Assembly: GCF_900142925.1 (NCBI RefSeq) | Contig: NZ_FRCN01000022.1 | Span: 1 to 64,000, forward strand | DNA: 64,000 nucleotides | Origin: Chitinophaga sp. CF418 | GTDB taxonomy: Bacteria > Bacteroidota > Bacteroidia > Chitinophagales > Chitinophagaceae | Direction: 5' to 3' | Shown here: piece by piece, positions 42,413 through 51,511 of the stretch | How positions within the stretch are numbered: position 1 is the first letter of the stretch | Layout: each line of letters opens with the position of its first letter | The notes under the pieces: generated by a model | What the model saw: the letters and a program-made list of their open reading frames with translations, nothing else | Told to the model about the DNA's origin: nothing | The model's database searches: none | Position numbers and translations under genes: made by a program

Positions 42413-42523
42413 ATGACCAGATTAAAACAGCTCATTATGCAGAAAAGCAGCTATCATGAAATCGTATGGGCGCTGCTTGTGATTGCTCTTATATTATTCG
42501 CAGCATCCCGCCTTAAAAGATAA
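42413..42523 (+). CDS. Small membrane peptide (36 aa)
   Basis: The ATG at 42413 gives a 36-residue peptide with one membrane helix (IVWALLVIALILFAA) and a basic end (SRLKR). An ATG at 42329 in the same frame would start at the edge of the preceding hairpin and is unlikely. Role unknown. Confidence 0.45.
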   Translation: MTRLKQLIMQKSSYHEIVWALLVIALILFAASRLKR

Positions 42524-42568
42524 GATGACACTCACTTTGTTACCCTTTTTAATGTACCTTTATAACAG

Positions 42569-42604
42569 TAGCCCCCGGTGGTTCCCGTAACTACCGGGAG
42601 GCTA
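42569..42604 (+). terminator. Hairpin after the small membrane gene
   Basis: TAGCCCCCGGT (from 42569) pairs with ACCGGGAGGCTA (42593-42604) with one bulge, followed by a short T-run. Confidence 0.55.
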
Positions 42605-42626
42605 TTTTGAATCTTATGCCAATAAG

Positions 42627-42830
42627 ACATGGCAGCAGGACATTATCAGCCAGAAGCTTAAACTGATCGAAAACCGGCTGCAGTACAATAGTATGTATGT
42701 CGTAGAGATTGCCGACGAATTGGGGTTTACAGACAAGAAGTACTTTAACCGTATCATTAAAACACACAGAGGCGTGAGCCCTTCTGCATCCGGAAAGGGC
42801 GCTATGGTGGAAAAGCCGTGGGAAAACCCT
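42627..42830 (+). pseudogene. AraC-family DNA-binding remnant
   Basis: The frame 42627 onward reads the last part of an AraC HTH domain: KLKLIENRLQYNSMYVVEIA, then DELGFTDKKYFNRIIKTHRG, which is the second helix-turn-helix. There is no upstream N-terminal or first HTH part, so the gene has lost its 5' portion. It runs on in frame into the lipoprotein gene, which has its own signal peptide start. Confidence 0.7.
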
Positions 42831-42851
42831 CGTATATTAATCTATGACGTC

Positions 42852-43289
42852 ATGACGCTATTTCGCTCATTGCTCCCTTGTCTATTCCTGGGGACGGCCT
42901 TCGTTGCCTGTTCGACCGTATATGAAAGCAGGGTAACATTCTTCAATTGTGGTACGCAACCGGATACCAACGTCGCTATCCTGAAAGGACATATATTTGA
43001 ACAGAAGGTGCTGCCTGAAAAGAAGGATACCCTTGTACCTCTTGCCGGTGCAGTCATTACCCTGGAAGAGGGGAGAAAAACTGTTTCAGCTGACACTGCA
43101 GGCGCTTTTACCCTATACCTGGACCTGAAGAATACACACCCTTTTACGGTCACCAGACGGGGCTATCAACCACTGACAGTGGAAGGATTCTTTGCGGAAA
43201 AAGAAACGCTGGCAGAGATCAATATCGTACTGGCAAAGGGCACAACGGAAAGGACCGCGAGTATAACCGCCTGTAAAATAGCATATTGA
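42852..43289 (+). CDS. Lipoprotein with carboxypeptidase-regulatory-like domain
   Basis: From ATG 42852 the product has a signal peptide ending in FVACS (lipobox Cys), then a beta-sandwich of the carboxypeptidase regulatory type: LAGAVITLEEGRKTVSADTA followed by TLYLDLKN. It is probably an outer-membrane lipoprotein of Bacteroidota type. The same frame is open upstream through the AraC remnant, but no fusion is needed. It has no obvious operon partner. Confidence 0.65.
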   Translation: MTLFRSLLPCLFLGTAFVACSTVYESRVTFFNCGTQPDTNVAILKGHIFEQKVLPEKKDTLVPLAGAVITLEEGRKTVSADTAGAFTLYLDLKNTHPFTVTRRGYQPLTVEGFFAEKETLAEINIVLAKGTTERTASITACKIAY

Positions 43290-43355
43290 TCCTGCACCGG
43301 TAAATTATATAACATCCAGCCCGAATTATATAACAAGGGTGCCGGAAGTGGCTGT

Positions 43356-43363
43356 TATCTTTG
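43356..43363 (+). promoter_or_regulatory. -7 box of the copper-resistance operon
   Basis: TATCTTTG matches TAnnTTTG and lies 7 bases from the ATG at 43370, suggesting a nearly leaderless transcript. No clear -33 TTG is seen. Confidence 0.5.
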
Positions 43364-43369
43364 TGTCAC

Positions 43370-43753
43370 ATGAACAAAAAGACTATCATATCACTCCGGG
43401 CACTCTTTCTGCTATTTGTATTCTTCCTGAATACAGGTATCGGTTTTGCCTGTGCCGTACAGCGTGATCTGTGGTCTGACGGGCATCATGACATGCATGG
43501 TATGCACCATGAGCACAAAAAAGCTCCCCACAAATGCTGTGGTGATGGCATGGTTAAATTTGAACAGCTGGACAAGAGCAAATCGCAACTGGATGAATCT
43601 GTGCAATTGTCTTTACAGGTATGCTTATATCCGGTATTATACCTTCCCGGCTTTTGTCAGGATGATTACGGTGTTCAGCACAAATATGTAGTACCACAGC
43701 AGCATCCTCCTCCCGTGGACATTCGTGTGTCCATTCAGTCCTTCCAGATTTGA
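43370..43753 (+). CDS. His/Met-rich exported protein, probable copper binding
   Basis: The ATG at 43370 begins a signal peptide (SLRALFLLFVFFLNTGIGFA). The mature part starts with a cluster of His, Met and Cys residues (DGHHDMHGMHHEHKKAPHKCC), suitable for Cu(I)/Cu(II) binding. It heads an operon with a DUF3347 protein and a multicopper oxidase, so periplasmic copper sequestration or sensing is likely. No exact family is recognised. Confidence 0.65.
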   Translation: MNKKTIISLRALFLLFVFFLNTGIGFACAVQRDLWSDGHHDMHGMHHEHKKAPHKCCGDGMVKFEQLDKSKSQLDESVQLSLQVCLYPVLYLPGFCQDDYGVQHKYVVPQQHPPPVDIRVSIQSFQI

Positions 43754-43838
43754 TTTTTTGTTTGAAAGTACAACTTGCCTTATATCCTGTAAGGCATGAT
43801 TCCTGCTATTTATTATTCAAACAATTAAACAAATCATC

Positions 43839-44321
43839 ATGAAAAGTCTTATCATAGCCACCACTATATTACTGGCTACTTTCTCCGTAAAAGCTGCCAA
43901 TCCATCTCTTTCTCAATTACTGTCACTGTATTATGATGTGAAAAATGCACTGGTGAACAGTGACGCTGGTACCGCCAGCACAAAGGCTGCTGAATTTGTA
44001 AAGGTGATCAACAGTGTAGATATGCATGCACTGTCTGCTGAAGAACATAAAGCGTTTATGCCTTTATCCGAAAAGCTGGCTGCGGATGCAGCTGCTATTG
44101 CCAAGTCTTCAGACCTCAGCGCACAACGTGAAAAATTCAAGACATTCTCCGACAATATCTACACGCTCGCTAAAGCTGTGAAACTGTCCGATACGCCGGT
44201 ATACCAGCAGTACTGCCCTATGCAGAAAAGCTACTGGTTAAGCGGAGAAGCTGCTGTTAAGAACCCTTATTACGGTAAACAAATGCTGACCTGCGGTAAA
44301 GTAACCGATACAATTAAGTAA
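43839..44321 (+). CDS. DUF3347 periplasmic protein, copper-operon member
   Basis: The 160-residue protein has a signal peptide (ATTILLATFSVKA), a helical DUF3347 domain and the closing pattern QYCPMQKSYWLS with NPYYGKQMLTCG. The C-x-M and M-x-x-C arrangement suits Cu(I). DUF3347 proteins appear together with Cus-type efflux or copper oxidases in Bacteroidota. The gap to the oxidase gene is short. Confidence 0.8.
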   Translation: MKSLIIATTILLATFSVKAANPSLSQLLSLYYDVKNALVNSDAGTASTKAAEFVKVINSVDMHALSAEEHKAFMPLSEKLAADAAAIAKSSDLSAQREKFKTFSDNIYTLAKAVKLSDTPVYQQYCPMQKSYWLSGEAAVKNPYYGKQMLTCGKVTDTIK

Positions 44322-44346
44322 TCCGGAACAGTACAATATATCAGTG

Positions 44347-46464
44347 ATGAAACGTTTTCTGTTAACAGTGATCGTATTACTGACGTATGGGGCTGCCTTT
44401 TCACAGGCGCCCCGTACTGTCCGTTATGATTTGTATGTATCAGATTCCATGATACATAGCAACGGTAAGATGAGACATGCTATGGTCATCAATGGAGGTA
44501 TACCCGCACCTGTACTGTCTTTTACAGAGGGGGATACTGCAGAGATCTATGTGCATAACAAGATGGATATGGAAACCTCCATACACTGGCATGGGCTGCT
44601 GTTGCCCAACCGCTATGATGGAGTATCCTACCTTACTACAGCGCCCATTAAAGCTGGCGAAACTCATTTATACAAATTTCCGATTATACAGCATGGTACT
44701 TACTGGTACCATTCACATACCATGTTCCAGGAACAGAGTGGAATGTATGGCGCTTTCATTATCAGGAAGAGAGATGCACCTGATGTGAAAGAGCATACGC
44801 TGCTGTTAAGCGATTGGACAAATGAAAATCCTCACCAGGTAGACCGTTCGCTGCATACGGCTACAGATTGGTATGCTGTCAGGAAGAACAGTGTGCAGAG
44901 CTATGGTGAGGCAATTAAAGAGAAAAACTTCTCCACTAAGCTGAACAACGAATGGAAGCGCATGATGGCCATGGATGTCAGCGATGTGTATTATGATCAG
45001 TTGTTCAGTAATGGCAAACCCGTGGATGTGCAGCCACAATTCAAAGCAGGCGATAAAGTAAGGCTGCGTGTGATAAACGGCAGTTCATCTACCTATTTCT
45101 GGTTGACCTATGCTGGTGGCAAGATCACTGTTGTGGCGAATGATGGTATGGATGTGGCGCCCGTAGAAGTGGACAGGCTGATTGTAGGTGTAGCGGAGAC
45201 ATACGATGTGGTTGTAAGCCTTCCGGCAGATAGTAGTTATGAATTTCTCGCTACCGCGGAAGACCGTACCAAAGCCACCTCCCTGTTCCTTGGAAATGGC
45301 CCGCGGAAAGAGGCCACACGGCTGCCCCGCCTGAAATACTTTGAAGGTATGAAGATGATGAATGGCATGATGAAGATGAATGGACAGATGAATGGTATGG
45401 ATATGCAGATGAGCCTTCAACAGATGGATATGAATGCCGTTATGTATAGTGAAGACCCGGGAGTAACGCTGAATTATGCGATGCTGCGATCTCCGGTAAA
45501 AACCAATCTGCCGGAGGCTCCTGTAAAGGAATTACACTTTAATCTCAGCGGCAATATGAACCGTTATGTGTGGAGCATTAATAACAAGACCGTATCTGAG
45601 TCAGATAAGATCCTCATCAAAAAGGGAGAGAATGTACGTATCATCCTGTATAATGGTACTATGATGCGCCATCCTATGCACCTGCACGGACATTTCTTCA
45701 GGGTGTTGAATGGGCAGGGAGATTATTCTCCGCTGAAGAACACACTGGACATTATGCCAATGGAAACAGATACCATAGAATTTGCCGCTACAGAAAGTGG
45801 CGACTGGTTCTTCCACTGTCACATACTGTATCACATGATGAGTGGTATGGGCCGCATCTTCAGTTATCAGGATTCTCCGCCCAATCCCGAAATACCTGAT
45901 CCGGCGAAAGCCATCCGTAAGATATATGCAGATGACAGGAAGATCCATACCGCTGCGAAGATAGGGTTGGAAAGTAATGGCAGTGATGGTGACCTGACAT
46001 TCTTCAATACCCGCTACAGATTACAAACGGAATGGAGAGTGGGATTGAATGGGGAGAATGGGTATGAAACAGAAAGTCATTTCGGTAGATATTTGGGTCA
46101 GACGCAATGGCTGCTCCCTTATATAGGCTGGGATGTACGCTACCGCAAAGGAGGTAAAGCAGAGAAGAACCTGTTTGGACAGTCCAATACAAAAGACTTC
46201 CGTAGTGTATTGCATGCGGGTGTGGAATATACACTTCCTTTGTTAATCATTGCAGATGCTTCTGTAGATACCGATGGCCGCCTGCGGTTCCAGTTAAGCC
46301 GTGAGGATGTACCTATTACCCGCCGCCTGCGGTTTAATTTTATGGCTAACACTGATAAGGAATATATGGCAGGTTTCAGGTACATTCTATCCAAATACAT
46401 TTCTCTCTCTACACATTATGACAGCGACATGGGAGTAGGCGCTGGTATTACCGTTACTTATTAA
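44347..46464 (+). CDS. Multicopper oxidase fused to outer-membrane-like domain
   Basis: A 705-residue exported protein. Copper motifs: HWHGLLLP near residue 80, YWYHSHTMFQ near 120, HPMHLHGHFF near 440 and FHCHILYHMMSGM near 485. A Met-rich loop (about residues 335-360) resembles CopA/CueO copper-binding segments. The final ~170 residues (from about YRLQTEWRVGL) are beta-strand-rich and resemble a CopB-type outer-membrane barrel. It probably oxidises Cu(I) to the less toxic Cu(II). Confidence 0.85.
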   Translation: MKRFLLTVIVLLTYGAAFSQAPRTVRYDLYVSDSMIHSNGKMRHAMVINGGIPAPVLSFTEGDTAEIYVHNKMDMETSIHWHGLLLPNRYDGVSYLTTAPIKAGETHLYKFPIIQHGTYWYHSHTMFQEQSGMYGAFIIRKRDAPDVKEHTLLLSDWTNENPHQVDRSLHTATDWYAVRKNSVQSYGEAIKEKNFSTKLNNEWKRMMAMDVSDVYYDQLFSNGKPVDVQPQFKAGDKVRLRVINGSSSTYFWLTYAGGKITVVANDGMDVAPVEVDRLIVGVAETYDVVVSLPADSSYEFLATAEDRTKATSLFLGNGPRKEATRLPRLKYFEGMKMMNGMMKMNGQMNGMDMQMSLQQMDMNAVMYSEDPGVTLNYAMLRSPVKTNLPEAPVKELHFNLSGNMNRYVWSINNKTVSESDKILIKKGENVRIILYNGTMMRHPMHLHGHFFRVLNGQGDYSPLKNTLDIMPMETDTIEFAATESGDWFFHCHILYHMMSGMGRIFSYQDSPPNPEIPDPAKAIRKIYADDRKIHTAAKIGLESNGSDGDLTFFNTRYRLQTEWRVGLNGENGYETESHFGRYLGQTQWLLPYIGWDVRYRKGGKAEKNLFGQSNTKDFRSVLHAGVEYTLPLLIIADASVDTDGRLRFQLSREDVPITRRLRFNFMANTDKEYMAGFRYILSKYISLSTHYDSDMGVGAGITVTY

Positions 46465-46527
46465 TGCGACAAGCCTGCCTGGAGCGGAAATTATAATAGA
46501 TCAGTAATAGACAATCTGTAAAAAAAT

Positions 46528-46553
46528 AAACGGGTGTATGATTACACCCGTTT
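46528..46553 (+). terminator. Terminator after copper operon
   Basis: A perfect 11-bp stem (46528-46538/46543-46553) with a 4-base loop, directly followed by a pyrimidine-rich run. Confidence 0.75.
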
Positions 46554-46648
46554 CTACCTAAACCTACAACTGTTTATTACTGTAATTAATTTTCGTGTTT
46601 TGCGTCACAAATGTAGCATCTCTCAGGGGTATATGAAAAACCAATATC

Positions 46649-46717
46649 ACGGTTTAAGAAACCAATTTTTCTGCTCGCCTAAAATTTTTATTACGATCAG
46701 AAAAATTGGTTTTTTTA
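46649..46717 (+). repeat. 15-bp inverted repeat with T-tract
   Basis: AAACCAATTTTTCTG (46649-46663) is exactly mirrored at 46698-46712 with a 34-base spacer, followed by a T-run. It may be a terminator of an unseen small RNA or an end of a decayed mobile element. Confidence 0.45.
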
Positions 46718-46732
46718 TCCGCCTTTTTGGGA

Positions 46733-46763
46733 TTGATGAGCAACGTGTTGCGGCATAATTTTG
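46733..46763 (+). promoter_or_regulatory. Bacteroidota promoter of the barrel gene
   Basis: TTG at 46733-46735 and TAATTTTG at 46756-46763 are separated by 20 bases, close to the -33/-7 consensus. The next gene starts 76 bases later. Confidence 0.5.
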
Positions 46764-46839
46764 TGTCATCAGATTTATACAGCAGCTGCGATAAATAGAA
46801 GAACAAAAGATTAACAGAACAAGATTAAAACGAAAGACG

Positions 46840-47409
46840 ATGAAAAAGACTATTAAGACAGGCGTTGCGACATTAGCATTATTATTGGCAGTGGCAGTAG
46901 GAGTAAAGGCACAAACGAAAGGCAACAGTGAACCACAAAGACCTTCATTCTCCCTGAGTGTTGGTCCGGATGCAGGAATACCGGTTGGGAATTTCAGCGA
47001 TTTTTATAAGTGGTCTTTAGGCGGTTCCGTACAGGCAGATTATGCTATCATTAAAAAGACATTATATGTAAACCTGAACGCAGGATTTGCTAATGTTTTT
47101 GCAGATGATATACCTGGTCTGGATGATTTACAGTGGATTCCCGTGAAAGCTGGTTTAAGGTATTATCCTTTCCAGAGCAATAATCTGTATGTACAGGGAC
47201 AGGCCGGTGTGAACTTTATAACAAATGGTCCAACCGGTTATAAGACAGCGGCCTTCACCTATAGCCCACAGATCGGTTACCTGATCCCACTTGGCAAAGG
47301 CAGTTACCTGGATGCAGGTGTGAAGTTTGACGGTAACTCAAAATTTGTTGATGGTGGCGACGCGGCTAATCTGATAGGATTAAGAGTAGCATACACTTTC
47401 AAATTATAA
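46840..47409 (+). CDS. Outer-membrane beta-barrel protein (189 aa)
   Basis: Signal peptide (TLALLLAVAVGVKAQ) followed by alternating strands with a Gly-aromatic pattern and a C-terminal strand ending in YTFKL. It resembles the small OmpW/PorT-like barrel proteins of Bacteroidota. The substrate is unknown. It has its own promoter and ends at a bidirectional terminator. Confidence 0.8.
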   Translation: MKKTIKTGVATLALLLAVAVGVKAQTKGNSEPQRPSFSLSVGPDAGIPVGNFSDFYKWSLGGSVQADYAIIKKTLYVNLNAGFANVFADDIPGLDDLQWIPVKAGLRYYPFQSNNLYVQGQAGVNFITNGPTGYKTAAFTYSPQIGYLIPLGKGSYLDAGVKFDGNSKFVDGGDAANLIGLRVAYTFKL

Positions 47410-47480
47410 GCATAAACATAGGATAGTATAGGATAGCATAGGACAACAATAGGACATAATTGTTAAGGGGTTTATAATCA

Positions 47481-47520
47481 AATAGAGTAGGGCCTTTCTT
47501 TTGAAAGGCCCTACTCTATT
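47481..47520. terminator. Bidirectional terminator between convergent genes
   Basis: A perfect 17-bp stem (47481-47497/47504-47520), with A and T runs at both ends. Confidence 0.85.
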
Positions 47521-47545
47521 GTATATTATGCGATAGGAAAATATA

Positions 47546-48478
47546 TTACGCTACAGACAATTTCTTAAAATCGGAAGGATTCTCATCTGCAAATTTTTTG
47601 AAGAACCGGCTGAAATGTGAGCTGGTATCAAAGTTCAGCTGATCAGATATTTCCTTCACGCTGAGAGAGGAAGTAGACAGCAGTAGTTTTGCTTCCAGGT
47701 ATAAGCGGCTGTGAATGATCTGCAAAGCATTTTTGCCAGTTTCCTGTTTAACGATCTCGCTCAGATGTTTAGCAGTGATGTGTAGCATATCAGCATACTC
47801 CTGGACCGTCCTTTTATGCAGGAAATGCTCCTCCACAAGATCCCTGAAATTGACAAAAGTGGCATATTGCCTTGTGAGCTGATGATTGGGCCGGCTTTCC
47901 TGGCATTTCTCAAAAGCGCGGTTCACTTCATACAGCAATTCCACCACCTGTAAACGTACAATCTGCAGAAAGAAGGGGCTGCCTTCGCGGTATTCCCGGT
48001 CTATCCTTTCAAAGAGTTGTTTCGTTTTCAGAAAATGCGGATCTGACAATGTATATACCGGTGCACAGGAAGGATTGAGGTCTATCAGCGGATCAAGCGC
48101 GCTTTGCTTGATGAAAGTGTCTGTGATAAACTCCTTCTTGAACATCACCATGTACAGTAACAGGTCGTCGGAAGCATTATCGAAGGAAGTGATATGTTTA
48201 GGAGATACGATGTGCAGGGATTTCGGACCTACGTTAAAAGTAAAGGCGCCGATAGTTTTCTGGCAGGTGCCCCTGATACACAGAATAATTGCATAATGGT
48301 CAGTCCTGATGGGAGGACCACTCTTCACGCTTCCCTCGTTGCTCAGTACAGCAAAATTATTTGGTTGAAGCAGCTCATCGTACTTATCCATCCCGAAACT
48401 CTGTGTCACCTGTTTGTCAAGTGACAGGTAGTAACGGATTGTGGACGGAATATCGAATATTGGCAGGTTCGTGTTCAT
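47546..48478 (-). CDS. AraC family transcriptional regulator (310 aa)
   Basis: The N-terminal sensing half (about residues 1-190) includes a cupin-like segment. The C-terminal AraC domain has QEYADMLHITAKHLSEIVKQ and VKEISDQLNFDTSSHFSRFF, the two helix-turn-helix units. A -7 box (CAAAATTA on the plus strand, 48489-48496) lies only about 10 bases upstream of the start. Targets unknown. Confidence 0.85.
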   Translation of the reverse strand: MNTNLPIFDIPSTIRYYLSLDKQVTQSFGMDKYDELLQPNNFAVLSNEGSVKSGPPIRTDHYAIILCIRGTCQKTIGAFTFNVGPKSLHIVSPKHITSFDNASDDLLLYMVMFKKEFITDTFIKQSALDPLIDLNPSCAPVYTLSDPHFLKTKQLFERIDREYREGSPFFLQIVRLQVVELLYEVNRAFEKCQESRPNHQLTRQYATFVNFRDLVEEHFLHKRTVQEYADMLHITAKHLSEIVKQETGKNALQIIHSRLYLEAKLLLSTSSLSVKEISDQLNFDTSSHFSRFFKKFADENPSDFKKLSVA

Positions 48479-48556
48479 AATCAGGGTGCAAAATTACGTT
48501 AAAATTAGCGTAAAGAACTCCGCAAGAACCGGGTTTATGTCATAAACCAGAATGTC

Positions 48557-48564
48557 TATTTTTG
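48557..48564 (+). promoter_or_regulatory. -7 box of the Ada-like gene
   Basis: TATTTTTG matches TAnnTTTG and lies 19 bases before the ATG. Confidence 0.5.
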
Positions 48565-48583
48565 TATTGTAAATGAAATAGAT

Positions 48584-49423
48584 ATGATTTCTCAGGAATT
48601 AACTAATTATGAACGGATTGCCAGGGCGATTGAATACCTGAAAATAAACTTTAAAAAGCAGCCCTCACTGGAGGAAGTGGCTGAAAATGTATACCTCAGT
48701 CCATTCCATTTTCAGCGCATGTTCACGGAGTGGGCAGGTGTAAGTCCCAAAAAATTTACACAGTACCTCAGTGTGGAATATGCCAAGTCGCTATTAAAAG
48801 AGAAACAGGCTTCCCTTTTTGATACCGCCCTGGAAACAGGTCTTTCCGGAACCGGTAGGTTACATGATCTTTTTATGAAAATTGAAGGCATGACACCTGG
48901 CGAATATAAAAACGGGGGAGAAGCCCTGTCCATCAATTACAGTTTTGCCGAAAGCCCGTTTGGCCCCCTCATCCTGGCCGCCACTCCCAAGGGGCTATGC
49001 TACCTGGCATTTGGAGAAGACCGGGAACAGGCTTTCCGGCATCTGCAGGAACAATTCCCCAATGCCCGTTTTCAGCAGATACTCGATATGATCCAGCAGA
49101 ATGCGTTGTACTTTTTTACCCAGGACTGGAGTACGCTGGAGCAGGTGAAACTGCACCTGAAGGGTACGCCTTTTCAGCTCAAGGTCTGGGAGGCATTGCT
49201 ACAGATACCCATGGGAGAATTGTCCAGTTACGGAAAAGTAGCCGCTGCGGCTCATGCAGAAAAAGCTTACCAGGCGGTTGGAACTGCGATAGGAAATAAT
49301 CCGGTGGCTTTTCTCATTCCCTGCCACCGGGTGATCAGATCAAATGGTGAATTTGGTGAATATCACTGGGGGAGTACCCGTAAAATGGCTATGATAGGTT
49401 GGGAGGCATCAAGGACTAGGTAA
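48584..49423 (+). CDS. AraC-domain/O6-alkylguanine DNA methyltransferase (Ada-like)
   Basis: Residues 1-100 form an AraC-type DNA-binding domain (LEEVAENVYLSPFHFQRMF). Residues ~110-279 match the MGMT repair domain with the active-site sequence IPCHRVIRS (Cys247) and GTPFQLKVWEALLQIP. It lacks the N-terminal zinc domain of full Ada, so it removes O6-alkyl groups but probably does not sense phosphotriesters in the same way. Confidence 0.9.
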   Translation: MISQELTNYERIARAIEYLKINFKKQPSLEEVAENVYLSPFHFQRMFTEWAGVSPKKFTQYLSVEYAKSLLKEKQASLFDTALETGLSGTGRLHDLFMKIEGMTPGEYKNGGEALSINYSFAESPFGPLILAATPKGLCYLAFGEDREQAFRHLQEQFPNARFQQILDMIQQNALYFFTQDWSTLEQVKLHLKGTPFQLKVWEALLQIPMGELSSYGKVAAAAHAEKAYQAVGTAIGNNPVAFLIPCHRVIRSNGEFGEYHWGSTRKMAMIGWEASRTR

Positions 49424-49446
49424 TGCTTTGGACACATTATATGCAG

Positions 49447-50280
49447 TTACATTTTACAACTGAAAATATCCCACTCTATAGGTAATTCTTCCTCGAGTAA
49501 TCCCACCAGCCACTCGTTACCCGCCAGCACCCCGGTATTTGTCTCTATGGAGAAGGCTTCGCCTTCGATTGACTGCACTTTCCCTCCGGCTTCTTCCACC
49601 ATCAGAGCACCCGCAAGCCAGTCATAGACATCATTTCCATATTCCCAGAACGCGTCCAGTCTGCCTGCAGCTACATAGGCAAGTTGCAGGGAAGAAGGGC
49701 CCAGCATCCTGACAGCGCCAGCCTTTGGGAGTATTCTTTCCAGGCTCGCCAGCAGGAGGGAAGTCTCTTTTTTCTCTCTCTGCGGCTGATTAGGATGAGC
49801 CGTAGCTAGAACAGCTTCCTGCACCGAATTGCGGAGGTTAACAGTGAGCTTTTCCCCATTGAGCCAGGCGCCCTGTCCCCTGAGGGCAGTGAACAGTTCA
49901 TCCCTTACAGCATCATATACGATGGAAAAAACCGCTGTTCCATGCTCTATGAGCGCCAGGCTGATACACCAGGGAGAAAAGCCCTGCAGGAAGTGTATAG
50001 CCCCGTCTATCGGGTCGCATACCCAGTAAATGTGACCCAGGGCAGGATCTTTTTGCCGGGCAATGTCAAATTCTGCGTCTGACCAGGGAATATCGGGTGC
50101 GATGGTTAGCAGTCCTTCCCGGATAAGGCGGGCGGAAAATGAATTGACTGTCCGGAACTGCTGAACCAGCTCCTCTTTGCTCTCAATCCTTGTAAAAGGG
50201 ACCTGTATGTTTTTTATCGCTTTTCCGGCCTCTTTTATGACTTCACAGCTCTTCTTGAGTAATGTTTCCATATCTGTCAT
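49447..50280 (-). CDS. Inositol monophosphatase-like phosphatase
   Basis: The chosen start is ATG at 50280; an earlier frame start at 50313 is less likely. The protein has the metal-binding motif WVCDPIDGAIHFL and a C-terminal NDVYDWLAGALMVEEAGG, diagnostic of the IMPase/CysQ superfamily. The substrate could be inositol phosphate or PAP. Its stop is 24 bases from the converging Ada-like gene. Confidence 0.8.
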   Translation of the reverse strand: MTDMETLLKKSCEVIKEAGKAIKNIQVPFTRIESKEELVQQFRTVNSFSARLIREGLLTIAPDIPWSDAEFDIARQKDPALGHIYWVCDPIDGAIHFLQGFSPWCISLALIEHGTAVFSIVYDAVRDELFTALRGQGAWLNGEKLTVNLRNSVQEAVLATAHPNQPQREKKETSLLLASLERILPKAGAVRMLGPSSLQLAYVAAGRLDAFWEYGNDVYDWLAGALMVEEAGGKVQSIEGEAFSIETNTGVLAGNEWLVGLLEEELPIEWDIFSCKM

Positions 50281-50342
50281 TTTCCAGCAAAGAAAGGGCG
50301 GAAAACACGGCAATAATTGGAGGCAAACAGGAAGGTGTTGGA

Positions 50343-51191
50343 CTATTCGTGGAATTTGGTCCGGAAAGCCCCGGGTGTTTCCCCTGTCAGTTTACGGAAC
50401 AGGCGGGAAAAATAGGTATGATCTTCAAATCCCAGTTCCCACGCGATGGTCTTGACAGGTTTTTCTGTATAGTACAGCAATCTTTTAGCTACATGCAGCA
50501 TTGCATACTGGCGCCAGTAGGTAACGGGGAAGCCGGTAGTTTCCCGCACACAGTCATTCAGGTGCGCAGTAGTGATGTGCATCTGCCGGGCGAAGTAAGC
50601 GGGTGTCTGACCGGTTGGTTGCTGTTGCAGCAGCTGCATGAACTGCCGGGTAATAATGGCTGGTTGCCCTTTCAGGTGTATCGTCTTATCCTGTGCCAAT
50701 TCAAGCTCTGGCAGGATGCGGTGAAAGAAAGCCTCACTCAGTCCCTTCAGGATGGCAGGTTTATGCCTGTTGGGTGTACAGGAAGTTTTAAACGCCGTCA
50801 GCAAAACAGCTGCTATCTGAAAGAGGTCTTCAGCATTTGTCAGTGGTACATATTGCTGCCTGATGTCCAGGCCTGGCAGAATGGCGGCAAGTGCGTCAGG
50901 GATCAGGAAGGGAGCACAGGATACAGCCCAGCCTGCAGGGATGCCCGTCCGTGTTGAAAAATGAACCTGTAGCGGTTTGATCACGGCCAGCGCCGGAGCC
51001 TCACAATGAAAGGTTTCCTTTTCTATTTCCAGTATCACGTTTCCGGAGGTAAGTAACAGGATCAGGTAGTGATCATCCTGGTGAGGTTGGGTAGCCTCCG
51101 GAAAATCTATGGGCATTGCTTCAATAAACATTCCGCCAATGGCATAAGGTTCCAGCGAATAAAAGGGTATTGGATGCGATGTTTTTTTCAC
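50343..51191 (-). CDS. AraC family regulator with cupin domain (282 aa)
   Basis: The N-terminal half is a cupin-like effector-binding part (HQDDHYLILLLTSGNVILEI). The C-terminal half has an AraC HTH pair (TPAYFARQMHITTAHLNDCV and TIAWELGFEDHTYFSRLFRK). It lies upstream of and in the same direction as the phosphatase gene, and may control it. Confidence 0.85.
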   Translation of the reverse strand: MKKTSHPIPFYSLEPYAIGGMFIEAMPIDFPEATQPHQDDHYLILLLTSGNVILEIEKETFHCEAPALAVIKPLQVHFSTRTGIPAGWAVSCAPFLIPDALAAILPGLDIRQQYVPLTNAEDLFQIAAVLLTAFKTSCTPNRHKPAILKGLSEAFFHRILPELELAQDKTIHLKGQPAIITRQFMQLLQQQPTGQTPAYFARQMHITTAHLNDCVRETTGFPVTYWRQYAMLHVAKRLLYYTEKPVKTIAWELGFEDHTYFSRLFRKLTGETPGAFRTKFHE

Positions 51192-51252
51192 GTTAACAAA
51201 TTGCAGATCACAAAATTACAAATAACAAACTATAAATCAATAAATAGTCGGG

Positions 51253-51420
51253 GGCCTATGGCTATAGTACAGATTCGGTGCGACTGTACTACGATCCTTA
51301 ACCTATAGGCCCTGTAGTCCTACATTAGGCCTACCGTTCTATAGCGTTGGCTATAGAACAGTGCCTATAATGCTATAGTACGGAGCCTGTAGGTTATAGG
51401 TCGCACTATAGTCGTACTGA
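51253..51420. repeat. Nested palindrome cluster in intergenic DNA
   Basis: Within about 170 bases there are several inverted pairs: 51253-51259/51305-51311, 51265-51272/51284-51291, 51336-51344/51351-51359 (9 bp, loop 6) and 51278-51284/51400-51406 (long-range). The words CTATAG and CCTATA recur. The block looks like an intergenic repeat element or structured RNA, not a coding region. Confidence 0.6.
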
Positions 51421-51511
51421 ATACATACCCTACAAACACACGATCCTGACGGGGTGAATGACCAGGATGGGCACATCGGCCTCTATTCGCACATATCAAT
51501 CACTTCAGGTA

